Shown here: positions 7,702 to 15,534 of the stretch, one piece after another | Numbering within the stretch: position 1 is the stretch's first letter | Layout: every line of letters begins with the position of its first letter | DNA from: Pirellulales bacterium | GTDB taxonomy: Bacteria; Planctomycetota; Planctomycetia; Pirellulales; JAICIG01 | Assembly: GCA_025924495.1 (NCBI GenBank) | Contig: JAICIG010000012.1 | Span: 1 to 36,544 of the forward strand | Direction of reading: 5' to 3' | Length of the DNA stretch: 36,544 bases | Position numbers and translations under genes: made by a program | Notes under the pieces: generated by a model | Databases searched by the model: none | What the model saw: the letters and a program-made list of their open reading frames with translations, nothing else | What the model was told of the DNA's origin: nothing

Positions 7702-8853
7702 TTAATGGTCGGGCGACTTGCCAGGTAGTGGGCGGCGCCCCAGGTCCCTGTAGTGCTGGACTAAGCCCGCCGCGGCTAACTGGATGTCGAATTGGGCTTC
7801 AGCGCGGCGGCGCGCGGCCATGCCGAGGCGTGCGCGCTCTTGAGGATTCGAGATGAGTTCGGCAACGGCGTTGGCAAGCGCCGCTTCGTCGCCGGCAGGA
7901 ATGAGCCGCGCCGCTTCCTCGGCAGGGGGAAAGATTTCTCTCGTTCCGCCGACATCGGTAGCAATGCACGCCACGCCTGTGGCGGCGGCTTCGAGCAGCA
8001 CCCGTCCTAACGGTTCCTGGCGCGAGGAGTGAACCAGCAGCGTCAACTCGGGCAGCAACTCGGCGATGTTCTCGAGCGTGCCAAGAAAATGGACGCGATC
8101 GTCCATTCCGGCATCGGCGAAGGTCTGATGCAACGCCGCTTCGTACTCCACCGCTTCGGCTTTTTGCGAATGTCGGGCGCCGACAAGAATGCAATGAAGT
8201 TGCGGCAGTCGATCCGCGAGACGAACGGCGGCGCGAGCCAATACGTCGTGCCCCTTGCGCATCACCAACTGCCCGATTGAGCCGGCGAGTAATGCGTCGG
8301 CCTGCAGGCCGAGCTGCGCATGGAGCCAACCCGTCGGCGGACGCGGACGAAACTTCTGCAAATCGACGCCGTTGTAGAGAACCTGAATCTTCTCCGCTTC
8401 GATTCCCTGCTCTGCATGAAACGCGCGCGTGGCTTCCGACACCGCCAAGAGCCGGGCGTGCCGGTTCAAATCGGCGACCGCCGCATCGCTGAGCTTGATG
8501 ATGTCGCGAAGGTGCGACAGGCTCGGCAATTGCAATTCGGCCGCGACCGGTCCCGACAGTCGCCCCATCGCCAGGCTGTTGGCATGCAGCAAGTCTGGCT
8601 TTGTCTGAGCGAGCAATGCGGCCAACCTCTCGCGCAATTGAGCCTGCGGCGCTCTGCCGCCAGAGGCGTCGACGGTTTTGAAGGGCAGGATCGAGACGCG
8701 CTCGCGTCGCAACCGTTCAGCCAGCGGGCCCGCAGGAGGCGCCAAGGCGACGATTTCGAAGCCCGCCGAGTGCACGAATGGCAGCATCGCCAACAGTGAA
8801 TGCTCGCCGCCATGCAGCGTGGGGTATTCGAACAGCCAGGCGGCGCGAGTCAC
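7702..8853 (-). CDS. glycosyltransferase family 4/1 (GT-B)
   Basis: A 383-residue retaining-type GT-B glycosyltransferase. The N-terminal acceptor half begins WLFEYPTLHGGEHSLLAMLP. The C-terminal donor half has the typical VLYNGVDLQKF near 168 and GSIGQLVMRKGHDVLARA near 200. The nucleotide-sugar motif EPLGRVLLEAAATGVACIATDVGG lies near 288-311 and contains the EX7E pair. The start is GTG (8851-8853), and no Shine-Dalgarno is visible because the leader is filled by a CGGAATTCGGA repeat. Sugar and acceptor are unknown. It sits between dapA (92 bases upstream) and the aminotransferase. Confidence 0.9.
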   Translation of the reverse strand: MTRAAWLFEYPTLHGGEHSLLAMLPFVHSAGFEIVALAPPAGPLAERLRRERVSILPFKTVDASGGRAPQAQLRERLAALLAQTKPDLLHANSLAMGRLSGPVAAELQLPSLSHLRDIIKLSDAAVADLNRHARLLAVSEATRAFHAEQGIEAEKIQVLYNGVDLQKFRPRPPTGWLHAQLGLQADALLAGSIGQLVMRKGHDVLARAAVRLADRLPQLHCILVGARHSQKAEAVEYEAALHQTFADAGMDDRVHFLGTLENIAELLPELTLLVHSSRQEPLGRVLLEAAATGVACIATDVGGTREIFPPAEEAARLIPAGDEAALANAVAELISNPQERARLGMAARRRAEAQFDIQLAAAGLVQHYRDLGRRPLPGKSPDH

Positions 8854-8858
8854 AAAAT

Positions 8859-8883
8859 CGGAATTCGGAATGCGGAATTCGGA
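8859..8883. repeat. tandem CGGAATTCGGA repeat in a gene leader
   Basis: Two exact copies of CGGAATTCGGA at 8859-8869 and 8873-8883 are separated by three bases, giving a 14-base period. They lie 6-30 bases ahead of the glycosyltransferase GTG, where a ribosome binding site would be expected. Confidence 0.7.
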
Positions 8884-8945
8884 GTAAAGAGAATCGCCCT
8901 ACCTCGTTCAATTCTTACCACTCCTGGCTCCTCGACCCCTCAATT

Positions 8946-9833
8946 CTAGAGCAGGCCGTAGGCCGTGAGCGTCTTGCGGAGCTTCTGCTCTTCGGCGGAC
9001 GAGAGGGGCGTCATTGGCAAACGCAGCTCTCCGCTGTCGCGGCCGAGCATCTTCATGGCGGCCTTCACAGGAATCGGATTCGTCGACAGACCGAGCATGT
9101 CGCGGCAGAGCGGGAACAGCTTGCGATGCCACTGGCGGGCTTCATCGGCTTTGCCGGCTTCAAAGGCCTTGCAGAGCGAGAGCATGTCCTTCGGCACGAT
9201 ATTGCCGACCACCGAAATCACGCCACGGCCGCCGATGGCCAACAGCGGCAAGGTCAAGCTGTCGTCGCCGCTGAGCACCGTCAGATTGGTGAGCGCCAGC
9301 ACCTGCGAAGCCTGGTCCATGGAGCCGGTCGCCTCCTTGACCATGGCAATGCTAGGCAGTTCGGCCATGCGGGCGATTGTTTCAGGTTCGATGTTCTTGC
9401 CGGTGCGTCCCGGAATGTTGTAGACGCAGATGGGAATCTCGACCGCTTCGGCCAACGCCTTGAAATGCTGGTAAAAGCCTTCTTGCGTCGGTTTGTTATA
9501 GTAGGGCGCCACCACCAGAGCGGCATCGGCGCCCGCCTTGGCGGCCCAGCGGGTCAATCGCAACGCCTCGCGCGTGCTGTTGGAACCGGTGCCAGGCATG
9601 ACCTTGGCCCGTCCGGCTGAAAACTCGACGACGGAAGCAATCACCCGCTCATGTTCATCATGGGAGAGCGTGGGCGACTCGCCGGTGGTGCCCACGGGGC
9701 AAAGGCAGTTCGTGCCGGCCGAGATCTGGAATTCGACCTGAGCGCGCAACGCTTCATAATCGACCTCGCCGCCGCGGAAAGGGGTGGTCAGGGCTACCGA
9801 CAGGCCGGCGAATGCTTCACCTTTTGTGGACAT
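8946..9833 (-). CDS. dapA: 4-hydroxy-tetrahydrodipicolinate synthase
   Basis: It condenses pyruvate with aspartate semialdehyde in the diaminopimelate/lysine pathway in the cytoplasm. The 295-residue protein has all hallmarks: GTTGES (Thr49, Thr50), [19 protein letters not shown] (Tyr138, Arg143) and MVKEATG with Schiff-base Lys166. The frame is open 13 codons further upstream, but MSTKGEAF at 9833 fits the family N-terminus ([12 protein letters not shown]). GGAG lies about 20 bases upstream, too far for a normal Shine-Dalgarno. It lies 150 bases downstream of pdxJ on the same strand. The active-site residues argue for true DapA rather than an N-acetylneuraminate lyase or KDG aldolase of the same superfamily. 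Confidence 0.95.
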   Translation of the reverse strand: MSTKGEAFAGLSVALTTPFRGGEVDYEALRAQVEFQISAGTNCLCPVGTTGESPTLSHDEHERVIASVVEFSAGRAKVMPGTGSNSTREALRLTRWAAKAGADAALVVAPYYNKPTQEGFYQHFKALAEAVEIPICVYNIPGRTGKNIEPETIARMAELPSIAMVKEATGSMDQASQVLALTNLTVLSGDDSLTLPLLAIGGRGVISVVGNIVPKDMLSLCKAFEAGKADEARQWHRKLFPLCRDMLGLSTNPIPVKAAMKMLGRDSGELRLPMTPLSSAEEQKLRKTLTAYGLL

Positions 9834-9983
9834 GGCAGGTCTTGAACTGCTCCGGGTGGGAGGGAAAACCAAAGGACAAACAGCGCATGATAGAAAACCG
9901 CCGTGCGTCGTGCAATCGGCAGTCGAGCCGGCAAGCCTGGCGCACGCGGCGGGAAAAGAGGGTCGCCGACGCTTTCGCCGCCG

Positions 9984-10697
9984 TCAGACGATTAGTTCCT
10001 TCATCTCACGAACCGCCTGTTGGAAACCGACCATGAGCGCCCGGGCCACGATGCTATGCCCGATGTTCAATTCACTCATCTGGGCGATGCGCGCCACCGG
10101 CTGGACATTTCGATAGGTCAGCCCGTGACCGGCGTGCAAAATCATGCCGCGCTCGACAATGCTTTCCGCCCCGGCTACAAGTTTTTCGAGTTCCGCCTGC
10201 TGCGCCTGCCCCAGCGGCGCCAAGGCGTATTGACCGGTATGCAGCTCGACGGCTTCCGCGCCGAGTTGATGGCCTGCTTCGATCTGTCGCCGGTCGGCAT
10301 CCAGAAATAGGCTTACCACGATCCCGGCGCTTTTGAGTCGATCGATGGCGCCCTTCAGGCGTTGGCGCTGTCCGATCACGTCGAGCCCGCCTTCGGTGGT
10401 GACTTCCTGGCGATTTTCAGGAACTAGCGTCGCCTGCGTCGGCTTGATCTGGCAGGCGATATCGAGCACTTCGTCGGAACAGGCCAATTCCAGATTCAGC
10501 TTGACCGTCACGGTTTCGCGCAGCAGGTGCAAGTCGCGGTCCTGAATATGCCGGCGATCTTCGCGCAAGTGGACGGTAATGCCGTCGGCGCCGCCGAGTT
10601 CGGCCAGTGCGGCCGCCCAGACCGGATCGGGTTCGTAGGTCCGCCGGGCCTGTCGAACCGTGGCGACGTGATCGATATTGACGCCCAAATGAGCCAT
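9984..10697 (-). CDS. pdxJ: pyridoxine 5'-phosphate synthase
   Basis: A 237-residue TIM-barrel enzyme that joins 1-deoxyxylulose 5-phosphate and 3-amino-2-oxopropyl phosphate to make pyridoxine 5'-phosphate, the last ring-closing step of the DXP-dependent vitamin B6 route. The sequence begins [22 protein letters not shown]. It continues with [21 protein letters not shown] and the VELHTGQYA and [11 protein letters not shown] segments, all diagnostic for PdxJ. The ATG at 10697 is preceded by GGAAGGA at Shine-Dalgarno distance. A 7-bp hairpin lies 34-51 bases upstream in the leader. Confidence 0.97.
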   Translation of the reverse strand: MAHLGVNIDHVATVRQARRTYEPDPVWAAALAELGGADGITVHLREDRRHIQDRDLHLLRETVTVKLNLELACSDEVLDIACQIKPTQATLVPENRQEVTTEGGLDVIGQRQRLKGAIDRLKSAGIVVSLFLDADRRQIEAGHQLGAEAVELHTGQYALAPLGQAQQAELEKLVAGAESIVERGMILHAGHGLTYRNVQPVARIAQMSELNIGHSIVARALMVGFQQAVREMKELIV

Positions 10698-10730
10698 GAG
10701 TCCTTCCCGTCGGCTTGTTATCTGATCAGC

Positions 10731-10748
10731 AAAGCATGATGATGCTTT
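10731..10748 (-). other. hairpin in the pdxJ leader
   Basis: A perfect 7-bp inverted repeat AAAGCAT/ATGCTTT with a four-base GATG loop sits 34-51 bases upstream of the pdxJ ATG. It may be an operator-like palindrome or a leader stem-loop; nothing shows which. Confidence 0.35.
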
Positions 10749-10926
10749 GAATTCGCTAAATGCTGCAGGCTGCCGACGGTTTCCTTCTGGACACTTTCGC
10801 GGGCAGCGGCGATCGACCCAATATAGCTGGCGCTAGTTGCGGCTCAAGCGGCAGTCGCCCGACCAGTGTTGCGGCAGGCGGGCCTGTCTGCTCTTCGTTC
10901 GACACGTTTAAACTTAAATTGCACGC

Positions 10927-11115
10927 ATGGAACCTGCACGCTGGCTAACCGTCGTAGCACTGACGCTGTTTTTGGCCGAGGGGTTCGCGCTGACCGTGTT
11001 CCCGCGGCAATTCCGCGAGTTTTTAATCGAAGCCGACCCCCGTGCGTTGCAACTGGCGGGGTTGATAGAAACCGTCATTGCCGCCGGTTTGATTACCGGC
11101 ATCATCGTTGGCTGA
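10927..11115 (+). CDS. DUF2065 family small membrane protein (YjeT-like)
   Basis: A 62-residue protein with two hydrophobic helices (about 6-24 and 41-61) joined by FPRQFREFLIEADPRAL. This matches the layout of the DUF2065/YjeT family (helix, FP-x-x-hydrophobic-x-x, polar linker, helix), whose function is unknown. The ATG at 10927 fits the family start. No Shine-Dalgarno is visible; the leader is AT-rich (GTTTAAACTTAAATTG). It is read divergently from pdxJ. Confidence 0.65.
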   Translation: MEPARWLTVVALTLFLAEGFALTVFPRQFREFLIEADPRALQLAGLIETVIAAGLITGIIVG

Positions 11116-11457
11116 CGCCGGTTTCCAGGGCAGCGATTGTATCGACTGTAGCGAGCCGGGCACGGGAATGCCGGGCGAAGCCGTGCGGGTGGACCGATTG
11201 CAACAAATCAACCGGCTTGCAGGCGAGCGGTCGGCAGAAGAGGTCTTTTGTCATGGCGCGGCGCCTTCGCTGAAATCTGTGGACAGCGGCGATTGTTAAC
11301 CTAAAGTTCCGATGACAGAAGGACGAGCGATTTAGGAATTCTCGGCGACCGCATCCGAAGCGGATCATGTCCTACGCCGACATTCGTCCTTCGGTCGTCG
11401 ACTCCTCGAAAGTTGTCGAACTATTGTGTACCGATTGCGCCTACGAAGAGCCGCACC
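11116..11457 (+). other. gene-free stretch, nothing recognised
   Basis: About 340 bases between two small plus-strand genes. No frame shows family features, no strong hairpin with T run is present, and no clear promoter stands out. A minus-strand frame across it (11102-11368) is Arg/His-rich and looks like chance. Confidence 0.5.
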
Positions 11458-11793
11458 ATGAATTGCCAAGACCTGGCCGCGCGGATTGAACGCATTCAAC
11501 CTTGTTCCACGCCTCGCGACGTGGCCAGGCTGTGCTTGCTGCTCACAAACCTTGCCGATGATCTCGACAGTTTTGCCGACGATCAGAAGCTGGCCGATGC
11601 GTGGCAACAGGTGGGATTACGATTGCAGGCGGCCACCGATCAGCACGCCGCCATGATGCAAGAGCTCGAGCAACTGGCGCGCAGCGATCCCGAGAAGTTC
11701 ACGCCCGACCAGATTTGGGTGCTTGTGCGCGCGATTAAAGTCCAAGGCCAGGTGTTGGCGATGTACGTCGGTCAGGCGCCGATCGACGTCTAA
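11458..11793 (+). CDS. conserved-looking small hypothetical protein
   Basis: A 111-residue, mostly helical, acidic and soluble protein without signal peptide or membrane span. It starts MNCQDLAARIERIQPC and ends VQGQVLAMYVGQAPIDV. The central region (LLLTNLADDLDSFADDQKLADAWQQVGLRL) suggests a helical bundle. No family is recognised. The ATG at 11458 is preferred over an in-frame start at 11413, because the 15 extra residues are unlike the rest. It converges with the CbiA-like gene, only 16 bases away. Codon use resembles its neighbours, so it is probably real. Confidence 0.6.
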   Translation: MNCQDLAARIERIQPCSTPRDVARLCLLLTNLADDLDSFADDQKLADAWQQVGLRLQAATDQHAAMMQELEQLARSDPEKFTPDQIWVLVRAIKVQGQVLAMYVGQAPIDV

Positions 11794-11809
11794 AAGATCG
11801 CGTTGGCAG

Positions 11810-13186
11810 CTAGATTGCGCCGCGACTGCCGGCCAGCGCGTGTTTCGCGCCCGCCGGACGAAAGAAGTTGGCCAGCAGGCTCGCTTGTGCGGCGAAGTTC
11901 AGATGAATGCGGCTGCCGACCACCTGGAATTGCCCGAGCAGATCTTGCTCGCGGCCCGTTTCCTTCAACAACTCGCCCATCGGACCAGTCGGCTCGATCG
12001 ACCAATTGGAATTCAAGTAGCCGCGCAGCGGCGTGTCGGCAGCGGCCAGCCAATTGTCCTTGGCGAGCGTTACTTCGATGGGCTGCACCGGAGCACGCTG
12101 GCGACTCAACCGGGCGATGGCCGGCAAGACGCCGAGCATTGGCACGAGTTCGCCCTTGGGCGTTTCGAGATGTTCGCAGAGATAAGCCAGGCCGCCCCCT
12201 TCCGCGTACACGCGCCGCCCGCCGCGCACATGGTTCCGCAGCGCCAGCAGCATGCAATGATTGGCTGCGAGAGCTTCTGCTTCCAATTCGGGATGCCCGC
12301 AACCGAGATAGACAATGTCGGCCTCGGGCAGCAGTTCGTCTCGGAGCGGCGAAAAGTCGACGACTTTAGCCCCGCGCAGCTCGAGCAGATCCAGCGTGTC
12401 TTGGAAGTAACAATTGAAGGCCGAGTCGAAGGCGACCGCGACCGTCAGCGGGCGAGAGCAGGCAGCCGTGCGGCAAGCGTGCCCATCATCCTCGGCGGAG
12501 GCGAAGAGCGACGTACGCACCGGCGGAAAATCGCGTCGCGACGCCAGCGCCCGAATTCGATCGATCCGGGCAAAGCGAGCCAGTTGATTGCCTAATAATT
12601 GGCATAACTCGCGAGGCGGTTGCGAACCCCGCGGCAGTCTCGAAATCGTCTCTTGCAACGTGCCTCGCTGTTCCAGGGCGCCTAGCACCGGCACGTCCCA
12701 TAATGCTTCCAGGCACGTTTGCAGCCGGAACATCTCATTCGAAGAGCTGATGCGATCAAAAATGACGCCATCCACCTGAGCTGGCCGCTCGGGCAATTCG
12801 CAGTCGGCCATTTTCGAGACATCGAGCACGACGATGCGCGGCAAGTCAAGCCAGTCGCAGATCACGTCAAGCCGGCTGCCTGGCGTCACATCGCGCCGGC
12901 CCGGCGAATCGAAGCGCCCTTCGACCAGGGCCAGATCGGCGCTCGCGGCGCCATGGACGAAGAATTCGCGGCAGGTTTCCCGGGACATCAACCAACTGTC
13001 CAGGTGTCGCGAATTCAGGCCCGTCAAATTCAACGCTGCATTTAAAGGAGAGAAACAAGCCCGCGAGTGAAAGTGCTGGATTTGACTATTGTCGCGAGAG
13101 AGCAGATCGAGCAAGGCCCAGGTACACGGCTGCGTCTCGGCATCGGCTTGAATGGCGCCAATTGCGACGCGTGGCAGACGCAACAT
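11810..13186 (-). CDS. CbiA/CobB-like protein, probable pseudoenzyme
   Basis: A 458-residue protein with the full two-domain plan of cobyrinic acid a,c-diamide synthase: an N-terminal dethiobiotin-synthetase-like ATPase and a C-terminal class I glutamine amidotransferase-like domain. Matching landmarks are LALVEGRFD near 86-93, FNCYFQDTLDLLELRGAKVVDFSPLRDE near 257-284 and YLGCGHPELEAEAL near 293-306. The N-terminus (VAIGAIQADAETQPC) has no P-loop where CbiA has a GxxSGxGKTT-type motif. The amidotransferase nucleophile is lost too: YAEGGGLAYL has Gly330 where Cys is expected. So it keeps the fold but probably not the reaction. ATG at 13186; single-gene unit. Confidence 0.75.
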   Translation of the reverse strand: MLRLPRVAIGAIQADAETQPCTWALLDLLSRDNSQIQHFHSRACFSPLNAALNLTGLNSRHLDSWLMSRETCREFFVHGAASADLALVEGRFDSPGRRDVTPGSRLDVICDWLDLPRIVVLDVSKMADCELPERPAQVDGVIFDRISSSNEMFRLQTCLEALWDVPVLGALEQRGTLQETISRLPRGSQPPRELCQLLGNQLARFARIDRIRALASRRDFPPVRTSLFASAEDDGHACRTAACSRPLTVAVAFDSAFNCYFQDTLDLLELRGAKVVDFSPLRDELLPEADIVYLGCGHPELEAEALAANHCMLLALRNHVRGGRRVYAEGGGLAYLCEHLETPKGELVPMLGVLPAIARLSRQRAPVQPIEVTLAKDNWLAAADTPLRGYLNSNWSIEPTGPMGELLKETGREQDLLGQFQVVGSRIHLNFAAQASLLANFFRPAGAKHALAGSRGAI

Positions 13187-13365
13187 AAACCAGGACCCCT
13201 AACCTTAAGCCGTGGTGGAAATTAGAAAGAAGCTGCGGCGGATCGCCGCTGGATTGGTCCGGTCAAAACTCAGGCTAGCGTTACTCAGCACAGTGTTTCT
13301 CACGGAGTCCCGCTGCAAGCGACTGGCAGGATCGACCGATGGTATATAACCGGAAGGAGGGAATC

Positions 13366-13422
13366 ATGGAGGCAAGATCGGCAAACGGTCGATTCGTTCC
13401 GCAGCCTTTGCTCCCGGCTTAG
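13366..13422 (+). CDS. possible 18-residue mini-ORF with strong ribosome binding site
   Basis: AAGGAGG lies 5 bases before an ATG at 13366; the frame ends at TAG 13420-13422. The peptide begins MEARSANGRF and ends PQPLLPA. An AT-rich TATATAAC (13343-13350) is just upstream, but too close to serve as a -10 for a transcript that includes the ribosome binding site. No homology is recognised. It may be a relic gene start or coincidence. Confidence 0.2.
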   Translation: MEARSANGRFVPQPLLPA

Positions 13423-13490
13423 GCTGCCCAGTCCAATGCATTCTTAACGTGGCGCAGGGGGGAGTCAAGCTTTGCCTTTACCGGCGAGCG

Positions 13491-13529
13491 ACAAACAAAA
13501 AAGCCTTGCCGGCTAGAGCCGCAAGGCTT
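13491..13529 (-). terminator. intrinsic terminator downstream of htrA
   Basis: A perfect 9-bp stem AAGCCTTGC/GCAAGGCTT (13501-13509 with 13521-13529) has an 11-base loop. On the minus strand it is followed by TTTTTTGTTTGT. It lies about 130 bases past the htrA stop and fits a Rho-independent terminator for that transcript. Confidence 0.75.
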
Positions 13530-13602
13530 GATGGGACCGAAAAAGCTAGGTTTAAGGGGAGCCGATCCCGACTCACAATCAGATCCGCGGGTCATAAGGG
13601 TT

Positions 13603-13637
13603 GTAGCAGCCGGCCCCGGAAACGCGCCGGCTGCTAC
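13603..13637. other. perfect 11-bp hairpin just after htrA
   Basis: GTAGCAGCCGG (13603-13613) pairs perfectly with CCGGCTGCTAC (13627-13637) across a 13-base loop. It begins 20 bases past the htrA stop codon. No T run follows on either strand, so it is more likely a 3'-end stabilising stem or a repeat unit than a terminator. Confidence 0.6.
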
Positions 13638-13657
13638 TTCCCGTGCCGATACCCGCG

Positions 13658-15226
13658 TTAGTTGTGCTGCCGTTCGAGCACGACGAACCGATTTCCGTTT
13701 TCGGTGCGGACCAGCAGCAACACGCCCTTCTCGAGCGACACGTCCTTCAAGGCCGCCTTGAAATCGGCGACGCTGGCGACGTGGTGCTTGCCGACCTTCA
13801 TGATCAGCATCCCTTCGCGAAGGCCAACCGAGGCCGCAGCGCTATTGGGATCGACTTCCGTAATCACGACGCCCTTCTGGTCCTTGAAGCCTAGTTGTTC
13901 CGCGTTGTTCGCGGTCAGCTCGTCGACCTCGAGTCCCAGATCGTTGCTTTTGAAGCCGGAATGGCTGCTGTCATGGCGTTCATCGTCGCCCTGCTTCGAA
14001 CTGTCGACCTCATCGCTCTTGAGCGTCTTGACCGTGACGTTCAACACCACCGGTTTGCCGTCTCGCAGCACCTTCACCTCGGACTTCGTGTCGACCGCGG
14101 TGCGTTCGACCAGCGACTGCAACTCGCGAGGCGACTTCACGGATTTGCCGTTGTACTCCGTGATCACGTCGCCCGCTTCAAAGCCTGCCTTCGCGGCAGG
14201 GCTGTTCGGACTCACCTCTTGCACGAGCACGCCTTCGCCGCCACGAACGCCAAGTTGCTCAGCCAACTCGCCGCTCACGTCGCGGATCGCCACGCCCAGG
14301 TAGGCGCGCTGCACGACGCCGTTCTTGATCAATTGCGAGGTGACCCAGTTCGCCTGATTGCTGGGAATAGCAAAACCAATGCCCTGGTAACCACCGCTGT
14401 TGGACGCGATCGCCGTATTGATGCCAACCACTTCGCCCTTCAGGTTCAACAGCGGGCCGCCCGAGTTGCCCGGGTTAATCGCGGCGTCGGTTTGGATGTA
14501 GCTGCCGCGTTTGCTGGACGCCAATTCGCGTCCCATGCTGCTGACGATACCGGCGCTGACCGTCGAGTTAAGACCGAACGGGTTGCCGACCGCGATCACC
14601 CAATCGCCGATCTGCAGTTTGTCGGAATCGCCAAGCTTGGCGAACGGCAGCGAACCCGCGCCATTGATGCGCAGCACGGCCAGGTCGGTTTCGGGATCGG
14701 TTTTGATGTCGGTCGCTTTGAAAGTGCGGCCGTCGGAGAGTTGCACCGTGACTTCGCCGGCGCCTGCGACGACATGGTTATTCGTCAAGATGATGCCGCT
14801 CTTGTCGATTATCACGCCGGAGCCCATGCCCTGACGCTGAGGAGTGGCGCCTTCCGGCATGCTGAACGAGCGGCCGCCATGCGGACCGAAATGGAAGGGG
14901 CTGCTCTCGTCATTAAAGAAGTCTTCGAACGGAGTGCCCTTAAACGGGTTCTCTCCCTGCTTGAATTGCTTCGTCTTGCCGGAGTCGGCGTGCGCCTTAG
15001 TCTTCGTTTCGATCGTCACCACCGTCGGGACGGCGGTTTCGGCGGCCTTGCGAAACGCCTGACTCAAATTATCTGCCTGCTCGATGACGGCGCTCGGGGC
15101 CTTGGACTGCTCTTGAGCGACGCCGTGCGTCTGCCAGAAACCAATTCCGGCGGCGCCGATGGCTAATAACGTCAAAGCCGCAATAACGCGACTTCGGCCG
15201 CGGGTGATCGACTGCACTCGTTCCAT
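13658..15226 (-). CDS. htrA: HtrA/DegP-family serine protease with two PDZ domains
   Basis: A 522-residue trypsin-fold protease/chaperone for misfolded proteins outside the cytoplasm. An N-terminal signal anchor spans about 14-31 (IAALTLLAIGAAGIGFW), so it is either secreted or membrane-tethered. The catalytic triad is complete: His151 in LTNNHVV, Asp181 in ETDLAVL and Ser255 in NPGNSGGPL. PDZ1 spans about 300-395 (AYLGVAIRDV onward), and PDZ2 about 425-515. A Gly/Phe-rich loop with a HFGPHGG stretch sits before the protease core. GAGGAGG lies about 9 bases before the ATG. It is read divergently from rnc, and a terminator follows at 13491-13529. Confidence 0.95.
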   Translation of the reverse strand: MERVQSITRGRSRVIAALTLLAIGAAGIGFWQTHGVAQEQSKAPSAVIEQADNLSQAFRKAAETAVPTVVTIETKTKAHADSGKTKQFKQGENPFKGTPFEDFFNDESSPFHFGPHGGRSFSMPEGATPQRQGMGSGVIIDKSGIILTNNHVVAGAGEVTVQLSDGRTFKATDIKTDPETDLAVLRINGAGSLPFAKLGDSDKLQIGDWVIAVGNPFGLNSTVSAGIVSSMGRELASSKRGSYIQTDAAINPGNSGGPLLNLKGEVVGINTAIASNSGGYQGIGFAIPSNQANWVTSQLIKNGVVQRAYLGVAIRDVSGELAEQLGVRGGEGVLVQEVSPNSPAAKAGFEAGDVITEYNGKSVKSPRELQSLVERTAVDTKSEVKVLRDGKPVVLNVTVKTLKSDEVDSSKQGDDERHDSSHSGFKSNDLGLEVDELTANNAEQLGFKDQKGVVITEVDPNSAAASVGLREGMLIMKVGKHHVASVADFKAALKDVSLEKGVLLLVRTENGNRFVVLERQHN

Positions 15227-15534
15227 GTCAACTTTCCTCCTCAGATGTTGTTATTGCTGCCTGCGGTAGCCCGATTTTCCGGCCGCCCCGCAACTGCAGC
15301 TCAATCGGCAAACTCTTGTCAAAGGTGTTGTTGCCGCGGAGCGAGCCGTCTTGCGGCCAAATTTCTATTTCCCAGCAGGATTTTGGACGCCGAGCGTCTT
15401 CTGCGAACGGGCGAACGTTGACAAAAGCCCAAATCACAGTTAGAGTTAAGTAGCTTCCCTTGGACCGGAGGCCGAGCACTCGGTTTTCAGCTAATTCGTT
15501 TATTTTTGTCGATCTGTTCGAGCCAGGGCTTTGG
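15227..15534. promoter_or_regulatory. divergent intergenic region between htrA and rnc
   Basis: This 308-base spacer holds the 5' regions of both genes. On the htrA side there is a strong Shine-Dalgarno (GAGGAGG) but no convincing -35/-10 pair. On the rnc side a sigma70-like promoter is visible at 15418-15446. No other gene is present. Confidence 0.5.
15418..15446 (+). promoter_or_regulatory. putative sigma70 promoter of rnc
   Basis: A consensus TTGACA (15418-15423) is followed after 17 bases by TAGAGT (15441-15446), which matches four of six -10 positions. It points at rnc and would give a leader of about 80 bases. It also argues against using the in-frame TTG at 15460 as the start. Confidence 0.45.

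Larger units (their letters stand above)
13187..13657. other. 471-base spacer with hairpins and a doubtful mini-ORF
   Basis: This spacer separates two minus-strand genes. It contains a terminator-like hairpin (13501-13529), a second perfect 11-bp hairpin (13603-13637) and a plus-strand 18-codon frame with a strong ribosome-binding-like sequence. No longer frame is credible. Confidence 0.55.

Noticed and set aside
13341..13350. TATATAAC as a -10 box for the 18-codon mini-ORF
   Set aside because: A start site 7 bases downstream would fall inside or after the ribosome binding site, so it cannot serve that ORF as drawn.
13895..15166. A long plus-strand open frame (423 codons) antisense to htrA
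   Set aside because: It mirrors htrA codon structure, is Arg/His/Ala-rich without any family feature, and the htrA frame carries complete protease and PDZ motifs.
15460..15534. Upstream TTG start for RNase III
   Set aside because: It adds an atypical hydrophobic leader and would lie almost at the predicted transcription start; ATG 15535 fits the family.
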